The position numbers and the translations under genes are program-made. The notes under the pieces are model-generated. The model did not search any database. It saw only the letters and a program-made list of their open reading frames with translations, and had not been told where the DNA came from. Shown piece by piece: positions 36,177 to 44,512 of a stretch of 64,000 bases of DNA. The stretch spans positions 1-64,000 of the forward strand of contig JAOAEH010000029.1 of assembly GCA_026416895.1 (NCBI GenBank), in the 5' to 3' direction. The stretch comes from Elusimicrobiales bacterium (GTDB lineage: Bacteria; Elusimicrobiota; Elusimicrobia; Elusimicrobiales; UBA9959). Position 1 is the stretch's first letter. Each line of letters starts with the position of its first letter.

Positions 36177-37477
36177 TTGAAAATATTCTCCATTAAAGAT
36201 ATTGTTTCTTCCATTTTAAATGATTCATTTATTTTTTGCTTTATGAAATTTATAATCTTTTCATTTTTTTCTATTGCATAGTCAATTTCTTTGTTTGAAC
36301 CAATATTATATGCTCCTATTTTTATCATATCCTCATAACTTCTATAAACTGCCATAACATCCCTTATTTTATTGGCTAAACTAAGATGATGTTGTGTCAC
36401 TATATCTGGCATAAGCCTACTTAAACTAAACAAAATATCAACTGCTGGATATTGATTTTTATGTGCTAGTTCTCTTGATAAAACTATATGTCCATCTAAA
36501 ATTCCCCTAACAGCATCTGAGATTGGTTCATTATGATCATCCCCATCTACAAGGACTGTATATATAGCTGTTATCGAACCTTTATCACTTTGACCAGCTC
36601 GTTCAAGTAATCGAGGTAGCATTGCAAATACAGAAGGAGTATATCCTTTTGCTGTTGGAGGTTCACCTAAAGAAAGACCAATTTCTCTTTGAGCCATAGC
36701 AAATCTTGTTAAAGAATCCATTATCAACATTACCTTCATTGATTTATCTCTAAAATACTCTGCTATAGCTGTTGCAGAAAATGCAGCCTTTATCCTTAAC
36801 ATTGGAGATTGATCTGAAGTAGCAACAACTATTACAGATTTCTTTAACCCATCTTCTCCTAAGTCTTTTTCTATAAACTCTCTAACTTCTCTACCCCTTT
36901 CACCTATTAGAGCAACTACATTAACATCGGCCTTTGAATTTCTAGCAATCATACTCATAAGTGTGCTTTTACCAACTCCACTTCCAGCAAACAATCCAAT
37001 TCTTTGACCTTGCCCAATAGTTGTAAGACCATCTATTACTTTTATTCCTGTTTCCAATGGTTCAGTTATTCTTTTTCTTGTCATAGGTTTAGGAGGAGAG
37101 GTATATAAAGGATATGACTCTGAATTAACAATGACACCTTTATCATCAATAGGATTGCCTAAAGCATCAATAACTCTTCCTATAAGATTTTTTCCAACTT
37201 TTACTGAAGCTCTTTTTGACGTAGTATATACTCTAGCTCCTGGTTTAAGATCATATAAATCATTTAAAGGCATAAGAAAAGTTTTGTCTTCAGAAAATCC
37301 TACAACTTCTGATAGAAAAATTCCTTTTTCTGTCTCAATCTTACATATCTCTCCTATGGCAGCAATTATTCCTTTAACTTCTATCACAAGTCCAATAACT
37401 TTATTTATATTTCCAACATAGGGACATGTTTCAATTTTTTCAATTTCTTTAATTATCTCTTTTTCTAAATCTATCAT
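36173..37477 (-). CDS. fliI: Flagellum-specific ATPase FliI
   Basis: A 434-residue hexameric ATPase of the F1-beta type that energises flagellar export. An N-terminal barrel (20-90) is followed by the catalytic domain: Walker A in GLFAGSGVGKST (Lys170), the catalytic Glu in LIGERGREVREF, Walker B in KVMLIMDSLTRFAMAQREIG, and LPRLLERAG. The C-terminal helical part (370-434) is present. It overlaps fliH by four bases. Confidence 0.97.
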   Translation of the reverse strand: MIDLEKEIIKEIEKIETCPYVGNINKVIGLVIEVKGIIAAIGEICKIETEKGIFLSEVVGFSEDKTFLMPLNDLYDLKPGARVYTTSKRASVKVGKNLIGRVIDALGNPIDDKGVIVNSESYPLYTSPPKPMTRKRITEPLETGIKVIDGLTTIGQGQRIGLFAGSGVGKSTLMSMIARNSKADVNVVALIGERGREVREFIEKDLGEDGLKKSVIVVATSDQSPMLRIKAAFSATAIAEYFRDKSMKVMLIMDSLTRFAMAQREIGLSLGEPPTAKGYTPSVFAMLPRLLERAGQSDKGSITAIYTVLVDGDDHNEPISDAVRGILDGHIVLSRELAHKNQYPAVDILFSLSRLMPDIVTQHHLSLANKIRDVMAVYRSYEDMIKIGAYNIGSNKEIDYAIEKNEKIINFIKQKINESFKMEETISLMENIFK

Positions 37478-38025
37478 TTTAAAAACTGCTCCTTTAATAT
37501 TTCTAATTGTTTTAAAATATCTATTTGTTTAAGTAAACCATCTGTTTTTATATAAATACCATCTTCAAATTCACCAGAAAATTCTATTCTTTCTTTAAAA
37601 TTAGTAAGTTTTTCTTTTTCTATAATTTCAATAATTAATTCTTTAAACTTTAAAGGGAAAACTATTTTAGAATTATTTGTTCCGACTTGTTTAAGATGAG
37701 AATTGATAAAATTTATATATTTATCCTTTTCTATTTCATATTTCAATATTTTTTCGGCTATTGCAAAAGAAACTTCTAAAACTTTTGAGGTGAATTCGTT
37801 TTGAAGCTTTTTGTATTCATTATCAAATTTGGATAAACTATCAGATAATAATTTAATATAATATGAAAGTTTAGAATATCCTTCTTCATAACCTCTTTTA
37901 AAACCATCTTCAATTGCTTTTTCTAATTCTTCGTTTTTAAGTTCTTTATTTTTAATTTTGAATATTACTTTTTTTAAATCCTCTAATTCAACTGAAGAGA
38001 ATCTATTTATACTTATATTGTTCAT
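37474..38025 (-). CDS. fliH: Flagellar export stator protein FliH
   Basis: FliH holds FliI and links it to the C-ring. 183 residues: a Lys/Glu-rich helical start, the glycine-repeat-like stretch shortened to GFKRGYEEGYSKL (about 46-58), and a C-terminal V-ATPase E-like domain (LEVSFAIAEKILKYEI and GIYIKTDGLLKQIDI). Located between fliG and fliI, sharing one base with fliG and overlapping fliI by four. Confidence 0.88.
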   Translation of the reverse strand: MNNISINRFSSVELEDLKKVIFKIKNKELKNEELEKAIEDGFKRGYEEGYSKLSYYIKLLSDSLSKFDNEYKKLQNEFTSKVLEVSFAIAEKILKYEIEKDKYINFINSHLKQVGTNNSKIVFPLKFKELIIEIIEKEKLTNFKERIEFSGEFEDGIYIKTDGLLKQIDILKQLEILKEQFLK

Positions 38026-38987
38026 TAAGAAACTCCTTGCTCTAATAAGATTTTCTTAATTATTTTTGCTATTTTTTTTCTTGCATCATCTATATTCTTT
38101 TCTGAAATGTTTCCTAAACTTTCCATATCTTCAGTAATTGCTGAAGCTGCTTCTTCAGTCATATTTTTAAAAATCTTTTCTGTAATTTTTTGCTCCGCAT
38201 TTTTTAAAGCTATAACTAAAGTTTTTTGGTCAACGGATCTTAAAATTTTTTGAACTAATCTATCATCTAATTCAACAATTTTTTCAAAAGTAATCATCTT
38301 TTTCTCAACTTCATTATAAAAAGTTGGATCTTCTTCTTTTAAAAATGACAAAATCTTTTGAGTTTCTTCCCTATTCATAAAACTTACTATTTCAGCAACT
38401 GTAACTGAAAAATTATCATTTTTATTTATTTCTTTGGTATTCTCTATAAGTTCTTTTATTGCATTGCCTATCTGATTTATAGTTTCTTCATCTATTTCTT
38501 TAACCTTTTTCATATTAGAAAATATCTTTTTCTTTTTCTCATCATCAAACATAGAAATAAGTTCAACTGCTTTTTCTGTTTCTAAATTAACAACAACAAC
38601 CGCTATTATTATTGGAGTTTCATTTTTAATAACAGAATATAATTTCTCTATGCTTGTATTTCTTATTACCTCAAAAGGATTTTTTTTGAAAATCGATTTT
38701 ATTATACCTAATGCCTTTTTTTCACCTATAGATAAAGATAATAGTTTTTTAATATTATCAATATCAAAATTGATTTTCTTATCTGAATGTGCTATTTTCT
38801 CATAAAATTCAGATATTATTTTTTCTGCATCTTCTTCTTTTATACTTTTCAAGTCATACATAATAGATACAATATCTGTTATAGTTTTCTCATCAAAACC
38901 TTGAATTATTTTAGAAGAAATATCTGCAGGAAGAACTGCAAGTAAAATTGCAATCTTTTCAATAGGGCTCATATTTTCAACTGGCAT
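38025..38987 (-). CDS. fliG: Flagellar motor switch protein FliG
   Basis: FliG converts stator force to rotation and forms the upper C-ring. The 320-residue protein has an N-terminal domain binding FliF (MSPIEKIAILLAVLPADISS), middle armadillo helices with TVAEIVSFMNREETQKIL, and the C-terminal domain with DDRLVQKILRSVDQKTLVIAL, then KIFKNMTEEAASAITEDME, which carries the charged torque helix. Slightly short of the usual 335. It overlaps the fliF 3' end by 11 bases. Confidence 0.94.
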   Translation of the reverse strand: MPVENMSPIEKIAILLAVLPADISSKIIQGFDEKTITDIVSIMYDLKSIKEEDAEKIISEFYEKIAHSDKKINFDIDNIKKLLSLSIGEKKALGIIKSIFKKNPFEVIRNTSIEKLYSVIKNETPIIIAVVVVNLETEKAVELISMFDDEKKKKIFSNMKKVKEIDEETINQIGNAIKELIENTKEINKNDNFSVTVAEIVSFMNREETQKILSFLKEEDPTFYNEVEKKMITFEKIVELDDRLVQKILRSVDQKTLVIALKNAEQKITEKIFKNMTEEAASAITEDMESLGNISEKNIDDARKKIAKIIKKILLEQGVS

Positions 38988-40437
38988 TCACAACCTCTCT
39001 GTTTTTAGGTTGATTCAAATATTCTTTTAAAACTTCACTTACAACCTCAGGATTTTTAGAAGCTTTCTCTATAAATTCTTTTTTAAGATCAATTTTTTGT
39101 GTTTGCTGTAATTGATTTTTTTCTTCTACTAGTGGTGATGTATTATTTTTTGTAGTTAAGAATGGTTGAGTGACTGTTTCTTTTTCTTGAGATTTAGACA
39201 AAAATTTTACTGCTAAAAAAACAAAAAAACCAAAAATTAACCACCCTAATGAAATTATTGAATATTTTATAATTTCTCTTATAGTTTTTTGTTTTTCTAT
39301 ATCTTTTTGAAATTTTAAATATTCTTCATCAGAAATATTATCTTTTTTGTTATCTTCTTCTATAAAAGGCACCATTTTAACACTTATAGTATCACCTCTT
39401 TTTAAATCAATCCCTGCTGCTGTTGATGCTATTTCTCTTATATTTTCCAAATCTGTTACTACTTTTGTGCTTACTACTACTGATAATGATATTTTCTTTA
39501 TTGTTCCACTTTTTTTTATGTACTTCTCTATAGTTTTATCCATTTCATATTTCGTATCTGAAGATGTTTTTTTAGTTTTTGTATCTTGAGAGCTTATTTC
39601 TTCTGAGATATTTTGAGAACTCCTTATTACTGGGTTTGGATTATATATTTCTTTTATAGTTTCTAAAACATCTAAATCTAAAACTACATCTGCTGTAACT
39701 ACAAAATTATTACTTCCTGCTATCTTTTCTAAAGCAATTTTTACCTTTTCTTCTATATTTTTCTCTATACTTTTTTTAATATCAGAATTAAATTCAGTAT
39801 TGTCTTCTCCATTTGATTTTATCAATCTCCCATTTCCATCAGTAATAGATATGTTTTGAGGATTAAGACCTTCTACTGCACCAGCAACAAGATTTACTAT
39901 TCCTTTAATTTGAGATTCTGACAAATTAAAACCATTTGATAAATGTATTATTATTGAAGCAGAAGCAGCTTTTGTTTTTGTTGTAAATATATCTGGTTCT
40001 GGGAGAGCTATATGTACCTTGGCAAATTTAATACCATTTATCGAAGAAATAGTTCTAGAAAGTTCACCTTCTAAAGCTCTTCTATAGTTTATTCTTTCAA
40101 CAAACCCAGATAATCCTAATTTTGTTTTATCAAAAAGTTCAAAACCAGTCTCGGATTTTGATGGTAATCCTTGCGAAGCTAACATTAACCTTGTTTCTAA
40201 AACTTTTGAAGAATCTACTAATATTGTTTTTCCATTATTTCTAAGCTCATACTTTATTGACATTTCTTTTAGTTTTTCTACAATTTTGGCAGCATCTTCT
40301 TCGCTTAAATTATAATATAGAGGTTCCATTTGAGAAAAAGATAAAATATAAAATCCTGCTGTAAGTGCTATAGTAATAAATATTGTTATCACAAATATGG
40401 ACAATATTTTTTTATTTTTAAATATATCGATATTCAT
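38977..40437 (-). CDS. fliF: Flagellar MS-ring protein FliF
   Basis: FliF forms the MS ring in the inner membrane. 486 residues: first membrane helix (about 14-33), ring-building motifs including LYYNLSEEDAAKIVEKLKEM, RINYRRALEGELSRTISSI, FAKVHIALPEPDIF and NLVAGAVEGLNPQNISITD, a second membrane helix (about 405-425, YSIISLGWLIFGFFVFLAV), and a C-terminal tail that binds FliG (PEVVSEVLKEYLNQ). The ATG abuts the fliE stop codon. Somewhat shorter than the common 530-560. Confidence 0.97.
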   Translation of the reverse strand: MNIDIFKNKKILSIFVITIFITIALTAGFYILSFSQMEPLYYNLSEEDAAKIVEKLKEMSIKYELRNNGKTILVDSSKVLETRLMLASQGLPSKSETGFELFDKTKLGLSGFVERINYRRALEGELSRTISSINGIKFAKVHIALPEPDIFTTKTKAASASIIIHLSNGFNLSESQIKGIVNLVAGAVEGLNPQNISITDGNGRLIKSNGEDNTEFNSDIKKSIEKNIEEKVKIALEKIAGSNNFVVTADVVLDLDVLETIKEIYNPNPVIRSSQNISEEISSQDTKTKKTSSDTKYEMDKTIEKYIKKSGTIKKISLSVVVSTKVVTDLENIREIASTAAGIDLKRGDTISVKMVPFIEEDNKKDNISDEEYLKFQKDIEKQKTIREIIKYSIISLGWLIFGFFVFLAVKFLSKSQEKETVTQPFLTTKNNTSPLVEEKNQLQQTQKIDLKKEFIEKASKNPEVVSEVLKEYLNQPKNREVVNAS

Positions 40438-40725
40438 TTATCCAACCGTTCTTGTTAATTCATTATAAGATTCAATTATTTTATTTCTAATTTCCGACAA
40501 AAGCGTAACTGATAATTTTGCTTGTTCTAAGGATATAATTATATTGTGAATAGGTACATCTTTGCCATTAACATAATCAGTTATTAATTTATCAGAATAA
40601 TCAATCTTATCTTGTATTTCATCCAAAACTTTTGAAAATTCTATATTATCTTTTTTACTAACTTGATTATAATTAGCTAAATCATTTTTGTTGAAATCAA
40701 TCTCCAAGTATTTTTTAATCTCCAT
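40438..40725 (-). CDS. fliE: Hook-basal body complex protein FliE
   Basis: FliE joins the MS ring to the rod. The 95-residue helical protein includes FSKVLDEIQDKIDYSDKLIT and the family segment DVPIHNIIISLEQAKLSVTL, ending LSEIRNKIIESYNELTR. Located between flgC and fliF in the canonical flgB-flgC-fliE order with a two-base gap to flgC. Confidence 0.94.
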   Translation of the reverse strand: MEIKKYLEIDFNKNDLANYNQVSKKDNIEFSKVLDEIQDKIDYSDKLITDYVNGKDVPIHNIIISLEQAKLSVTLLSEIRNKIIESYNELTRTVG

Positions 40726-40727
40726 AA

Positions 40728-41114
40728 TTACCTTCCTATATTTAAAGCATTTGCATTCATAGACCTTGTAGCTTCAATAACCGCTAAATTTGCTTCATAA
40801 TATCTTGATATCTCTATCAAATTAATCATATCTTCAACAGGATTTATTATAGGTTCTTTTACAAATCCATTTTCATCTGCTTGAGGATTTTGGGGGTCAA
40901 ATCTTAATACATATTCAGTATCCTTTTCTTTTACAGAAACAATTTCAGGATATGAAATTTTATTTAATACATCGTCAAAGCTATCCCTTTTAGATAAAAT
41001 AACCTCTTTTCTTTTGTAATTTGGATTTTCTGAGTTAGCTATATTTTCTGCTAATACATTTAGCTTATGTCTTGCTACTTCGAGAGCTTTCATACTTATA
41101 TCTAAAGAATTCAT
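40728..41114 (-). CDS. flgC: Proximal rod protein FlgC
   Basis: The 128-residue rod protein has the axial N terminus (LDISMKALEVARHKLNVLAE, then NIANSENPNYKRK) and the C-terminal motif (VEDMINLIEISRYYEANLAV, MNANALNIGR). The short middle part has VLRFDPQNPQADENGFV. One base separates it from flgB. Typical length. Confidence 0.95.
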   Translation of the reverse strand: MNSLDISMKALEVARHKLNVLAENIANSENPNYKRKEVILSKRDSFDDVLNKISYPEIVSVKEKDTEYVLRFDPQNPQADENGFVKEPIINPVEDMINLIEISRYYEANLAVIEATRSMNANALNIGR

Positions 41115-41115
41115 A

Positions 41116-41367
41116 TTACCTCCCCTTTATTGAGGTTTCATATATTTTGCTTCTTATGCTTATAAGTCTTGTTGCAGCGTTATACTTAGATGAATTTTTA
41201 ATTAACTCAGCCATATAGGTTTCAAGAGTTTTATTTTCATTCACATTAATATCTTGCTTTTGAGATTTTTCTATTAAATTTGCAATATTAGAAGATATTT
41301 CTTTTTGCTTTTGATAATTAGTATTAAGAAGCTTAGTAAGAAGCAAATCTGTTTTCCCTATAATCAT
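41116..41367 (-). CDS. flgB: Very short rod protein FlgB
   Basis: Only 83 residues, where FlgB is usually 110-135. The N-terminal axial helix (DLLLTKLLNTNYQKQKEISS, NIAN) and the C-terminal helix (SSKYNAATRLISIRSKIYET) are present. The central loop with the TPGYK motif and the following strands are missing, replaced by a polar linker (KSQKQDINVNEN). I chose ATG 41367; a TTG at 41385 would overlap the preceding gene. Identity depends on the order flgB-flgC-fliE plus both helices. It may be a minimal rod subunit. Confidence 0.8.
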   Translation of the reverse strand: MIIGKTDLLLTKLLNTNYQKQKEISSNIANLIEKSQKQDINVNENKTLETYMAELIKNSSKYNAATRLISIRSKIYETSIKGR

Positions 41368-41368
41368 A

Positions 41369-41623
41369 CTAACATACCATTGCAAAGTTTAGATTTCCAT
41401 TCCCTGATAAGTTCTGAGAATCTTTTTTAACTATTGCTGATATAAAAAAATTTCTTTTTAAATTATTGTTTTTTTCAGATAGTTGTATTTTTATTTTATC
41501 TCCTTTTTTAAAAGCTAAATCAGAAATAAAAGTTATTTCATTTAAATTAATATTAGTTACACAACATCCACAAGCATAATCTTCATTAATTACCACACCT
41601 GTCATATTTTTGTATTTTTTCAT
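41369..41623 (-). CDS. Small PilZ-like protein heading the basal-body operon
   Basis: 84 residues. The pattern CCVTNINLNEITFISDLAFK, then GDKIKIQLSEKNNN, then FFISAIVKK resembles the core of a PilZ beta barrel, with the usual DxSxxG replaced by TNINLNEI. The RxxxR c-di-GMP motif is absent. A CGCC cluster at residues 18-21 is unusual and might bind metal or form disulfides. AGGAGG is seven bases upstream of the ATG. It is first in the operon whose promoter lies at 41669-41697, one base from the flgB start region. Confidence 0.55.
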   Translation of the reverse strand: MKKYKNMTGVVINEDYACGCCVTNINLNEITFISDLAFKKGDKIKIQLSEKNNNLKRNFFISAIVKKDSQNLSGNGNLNFAMVC

Positions 41624-41668
41624 TTTTTGCCTCCTTTACTAATTTTACTAATTTTTATTTATATAAAA

Positions 41669-41697
41669 ATTTTACTTATTTTAATAATTAATGTCAA
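41669..41697 (-). promoter_or_regulatory. Housekeeping-type promoter of the basal-body operon
   Basis: On the - strand TTGACA (41692-41697), a 17-base spacer and TAAAAT (41669-41674). The predicted start is about 40 bases before the first ATG. This is the longest gene-free gap in the window (41624-41774) and the promoter is the only feature I see in it. It would drive PilZ-like-flgB to fliA, making the sigma factor an early product. Confidence 0.72.
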
Positions 41698-41774
41698 GTT
41701 TTTCTAAAATTTAAATCAATTTATTATAAATTCTATTATTAACATCTTTTAGGAAATTTAGAAATGATAACAGA

Positions 41775-43292
41775 CTATTCTAAAAGGATTGCTCTTACAA
41801 GTTCTTCAATAGTGAAAGGTTTTTTTATACACATTAAATTATTTTTTTCAAAGAAAGAAAAAAGATTAGTATCCAATATATCAGCGGTAACAAAAATAAA
41901 TTTAGTTTTATTTTTATACTTTAAATACAAATCTATACCATTACCATCTGGTAAAACAACATCACAGATAACTAAATCATAAGATTGAATATTATAATTT
42001 TCTATTTCCACAATTCTTTTTGTTATATCAACTTTGTTCTCTTTTGAAAAAAATTTTAATAAAAACTCTGTAAAATTCTCATCATCATCAACAATTAATA
42101 TATTTTTATTTCTAATTTTTGATTCTATTTTTTTATTAATATTGGTAGTTACTTTAGTTATGACATCTTGAGTAGTTGGTAAAGAAATTATAAAACGTGC
42201 TCCTTTTTTTTCTTGCTTGTCAACCATAATCTCCCCATCATGCTCTTTAATTATTTTTTTTGCTATATATAAACCCAAACCCGTTCCACCATTCTTTTTT
42301 GTTGAAAAAAATGGTTCAAATATCTTGTCTACAATCTGAGGTTCTATAACCCTTCCAGTATTAAATATTTCAATAATAATATTCTTTTTATTAGAATAAC
42401 ATTTAATTTCTAAATATCTGTCTTTAGGTGGTATTTGTATAAGTTCATCTATAGAATTTATTATTATATTGTAAAAAACTTGTTGTAATTCACTAAAGTA
42501 ACCTAACACTGTAAGATTTTCTCCTTGAAAACTTATGTTTATTTTTTCTATATTATTTTTTCTAAAGTGATAGTTAAGGAATAATAAAACACTTTCTATT
42601 AACTCTTTTATTTCTATATATTCTTTTTCCATATTTTTCTTTCTAACAAATTTAAGCAAATTTTCAGTTATATTTTTACACTGTTGAGCTGCTTTAGTTA
42701 CTATTTTAAGATCTTGTCTAATATCATCTTCTAGCGTCTCATCTTCTATCAAAATATTTGCAATTCCATATATACTTGCTAAAGGATTATTTAAATCATG
42801 AGCAATTCCGGATATGAGTTTGCCCAAAACATCTAACCTTTGATAATGAATTAAATCCTTTTCTTTTGACATTATAAGTTTTTTCTGTTCCTCTATTTTT
42901 GATATATCTTCAATCACTAATATATTGATTTTGTCACCATTTAAATGATAAGGTATTAAGGTATATTTGCAATGTATTTCAACTCTATTAGATCTAACAT
43001 TTCTAAAAACAACAGAATTTGTAAAAAAAGATTTTGCAGATGTTTCAAGAAATTTCTTAAACTCTTTATATGAAAATATATCACCAAATATAATTTTAAA
43101 TCCACTCTTTATAACATCATTTCTTTCAAATCCAAAAACTTCATTAAAAGAATCATAATCTATATAAATAATATCCAGATCATCATCTAATATTACTAAG
43201 ACTTTGTTTAATGAGCCAATCACAACTTTGGCTAAATCAAATTTTTCATCAATAAACCTTTTCTCTAAAAATGCTTTATTCTTTTTATTCAT
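41775..43292 (-). CDS. PAS hybrid histidine kinase
   Basis: 505 residues, no membrane helix. A PAS domain (about 25-135, VLVILDDDLDIIYIDYDSF) precedes HisKA with SGIAHDLNNPLASIYG (His165). The HATPase domain has NSIDELIQ (N-box), FNTGRVIEPQIVD (a weak G1) and GGTGLGLYIA (G2). A C-terminal receiver (about 385-505) has DDDEN and the acceptor in LVICDVVLPDGNG. It is transcribed from its own likely promoter (43339-43366) after an HTH-receiver gene, which may be its partner. Position between late and early flagellar operons hints at control of motility. Confidence 0.9.
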   Translation of the reverse strand: MNKKNKAFLEKRFIDEKFDLAKVVIGSLNKVLVILDDDLDIIYIDYDSFNEVFGFERNDVIKSGFKIIFGDIFSYKEFKKFLETSAKSFFTNSVVFRNVRSNRVEIHCKYTLIPYHLNGDKINILVIEDISKIEEQKKLIMSKEKDLIHYQRLDVLGKLISGIAHDLNNPLASIYGIANILIEDETLEDDIRQDLKIVTKAAQQCKNITENLLKFVRKKNMEKEYIEIKELIESVLLFLNYHFRKNNIEKINISFQGENLTVLGYFSELQQVFYNIIINSIDELIQIPPKDRYLEIKCYSNKKNIIIEIFNTGRVIEPQIVDKIFEPFFSTKKNGGTGLGLYIAKKIIKEHDGEIMVDKQEKKGARFIISLPTTQDVITKVTTNINKKIESKIRNKNILIVDDDENFTEFLLKFFSKENKVDITKRIVEIENYNIQSYDLVICDVVLPDGNGIDLYLKYKNKTKFIFVTADILDTNLFSFFEKNNLMCIKKPFTIEELVRAILLE

Positions 43293-43308
43293 AATAAAAA
43301 ACCTTTAT

Positions 43309-43329
43309 ATCAGAAGGTTTACCTCTGAT
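43309..43329 (-). other. Hairpin near the 5' end of the kinase transcript
   Basis: On the - strand ATCAGAGG-TAAA-CCTTCTGAT can form an 8-bp stem with one bulged base. It lies just at the predicted transcription start from the promoter at 43339-43366 and 17 bases before the kinase ATG. No T-run follows directly, so it may protect the mRNA 5' end rather than terminate. Confidence 0.35.
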
Positions 43330-43338
43330 CATATTTAT

Positions 43339-43366
43339 ATATTATCAGAAAAATTTATTTTTTCAA
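43339..43366 (-). promoter_or_regulatory. Candidate promoter of the hybrid kinase gene
   Basis: On the - strand TTGAAA (43361-43366), 16 bases, then TAATAT (43339-43344), preceded by TG one base upstream (an extended -10, TGATAATAT). It lies in the 91-base gap before the kinase gene. Both boxes deviate slightly from consensus. Confidence 0.45.
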
Positions 43367-43383
43367 GTCCCTTTTAATTATTA

Positions 43384-43950
43384 TTACTTAAACAAATTAC
43401 AAACAAATTCGATTATCTTATTAAATTCGACAGGTTTTCTAAAATATCCATCTATTAATCTTTTAATCTCTTTTATATCCTCGCCATCTGCTTCCCCAGT
43501 AATTACTATAAACCTTATTGATGATAAATTTTTATCTTCTTTAACTTTTTTTATAAGAGTAATACCATCTATTTTTGGCATTACTATATCTATCAACATT
43601 AAATCTGGTTTATTATTACCTAAAGCTATCAAAGCACTGTAACCATCTTCATAATCGTAAATCTCAAATATATTATTTTTTTTAGAAAAAGCTTTAACCA
43701 AAGATTTTCTAAACACCTCATCATCATCAACTATAAATATTTTTTTCTTTTCAGCAACTAATTCTTGAGGAATTGGGAAATTATATTCTTTTAAAAAATC
43801 TAATAAATCTTGCTTAGTTACTCTGTGATGTCCTCCAGGAGTAACATAAGACTTAAGTTTTCCTTGATTAATCCAATTAATTACTGTTGAAGGATATACT
43901 CCACATATTTTACTTATTTCAAAAGTAGAAAAACCTTTCTTTTTAAACAT
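43384..43950 (-). CDS. HTH (excisionase/MerR-like)-receiver regulator
   Basis: 188 residues. The N-terminal part (5-55) is a winged helix of the excisionase/BldC type: FSTFEISKICGVYPSTVINW, INQGKLKSYVTPGGHHRV. The C-terminal receiver (70-188) has Asp75-77, acceptor Asp121 in LMLIDIVMPKIDG, Thr in VITGEADG and Lys in RKPVEFNK. Having the DNA-binding domain first and receiver second is the reverse of most response regulators. It probably works with the neighbouring hybrid kinase. Confidence 0.85.
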   Translation of the reverse strand: MFKKKGFSTFEISKICGVYPSTVINWINQGKLKSYVTPGGHHRVTKQDLLDFLKEYNFPIPQELVAEKKKIFIVDDDEVFRKSLVKAFSKKNNIFEIYDYEDGYSALIALGNNKPDLMLIDIVMPKIDGITLIKKVKEDKNLSSIRFIVITGEADGEDIKEIKRLIDGYFRKPVEFNKIIEFVCNLFK

Positions 43951-43958
43951 ATATTTAA

Positions 43959-44483
43959 TTATACATTATTGTCTTTAAAGATAAAAATAACTAATTTTGA
44001 AATAATTATTGAGTTTATTTCAAATTCTACCACACTTTTTCTTAAATACAACAAATCACCTTCTAATAACTCATATGTTTTCCTTAAAGCTTTAAAAAAA
44101 ATTTTTCCATATATTACATAACAAATAAAAGAATAATTTAAAGTTTTCTTTAGTAAAATCTTTTTGTTTTCATTTTCATTCAAAGTAATTTTATAAAAAT
44201 ATATAGGTATACCATCTGAAGGAGATAATAATTCATTTATAAACTCCCCATTATTAGACTTTTTCACTAAAAGCTCATTTGGTCTTTCCTCCTCTAAAAA
44301 ATATGAAGGTTTAACACCAAATATTTCAGAAAGAGACAAAATAGTAGATATTGAAGGCATTATAATATTTCTCTCTAATTGTGAAATCATACTTACAGAA
44401 AGTCCAGTCGCTTTTGCTAAATCTGACAATTTCATTCCATTTTTCTGTCTCAAGTTTTTTATTTTTATACCTATATTTAACAT
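43959..44483 (-). CDS. XRE-family regulator with cupin-like domain
   Basis: 174 residues. An N-terminal lambda-repressor-type HTH (1-60: IGIKIKNLRQKNGMKLSDLA, GLSVSMISQLERN) is followed by a cupin-like beta domain (about 95-170: SFICYVIYGKIFFKALRKTY, LEGDLLYLRKS). The cupin lacks the usual metal-binding His residues, so ligand binding is unclear. It follows kpsF and precedes the HTH-receiver gene, and could regulate the sugar-modification genes. Confidence 0.82.
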   Translation of the reverse strand: MLNIGIKIKNLRQKNGMKLSDLAKATGLSVSMISQLERNIIMPSISTILSLSEIFGVKPSYFLEEERPNELLVKKSNNGEFINELLSPSDGIPIYFYKITLNENENKKILLKKTLNYSFICYVIYGKIFFKALRKTYELLEGDLLYLRKSVVEFEINSIIISKLVIFIFKDNNV

Positions 44484-44512
44484 ATTCCAATATTATTCTA
44501 CTAATAAATTTA

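Noticed and set aside
41624..41774. Possible small RNA or CRISPR-like repeats in the longest intergenic gap
   Set aside because: The gap holds only AT-rich sequence and the basal-body promoter; no direct repeats of CRISPR type or stable fold were seen there or elsewhere in the window.
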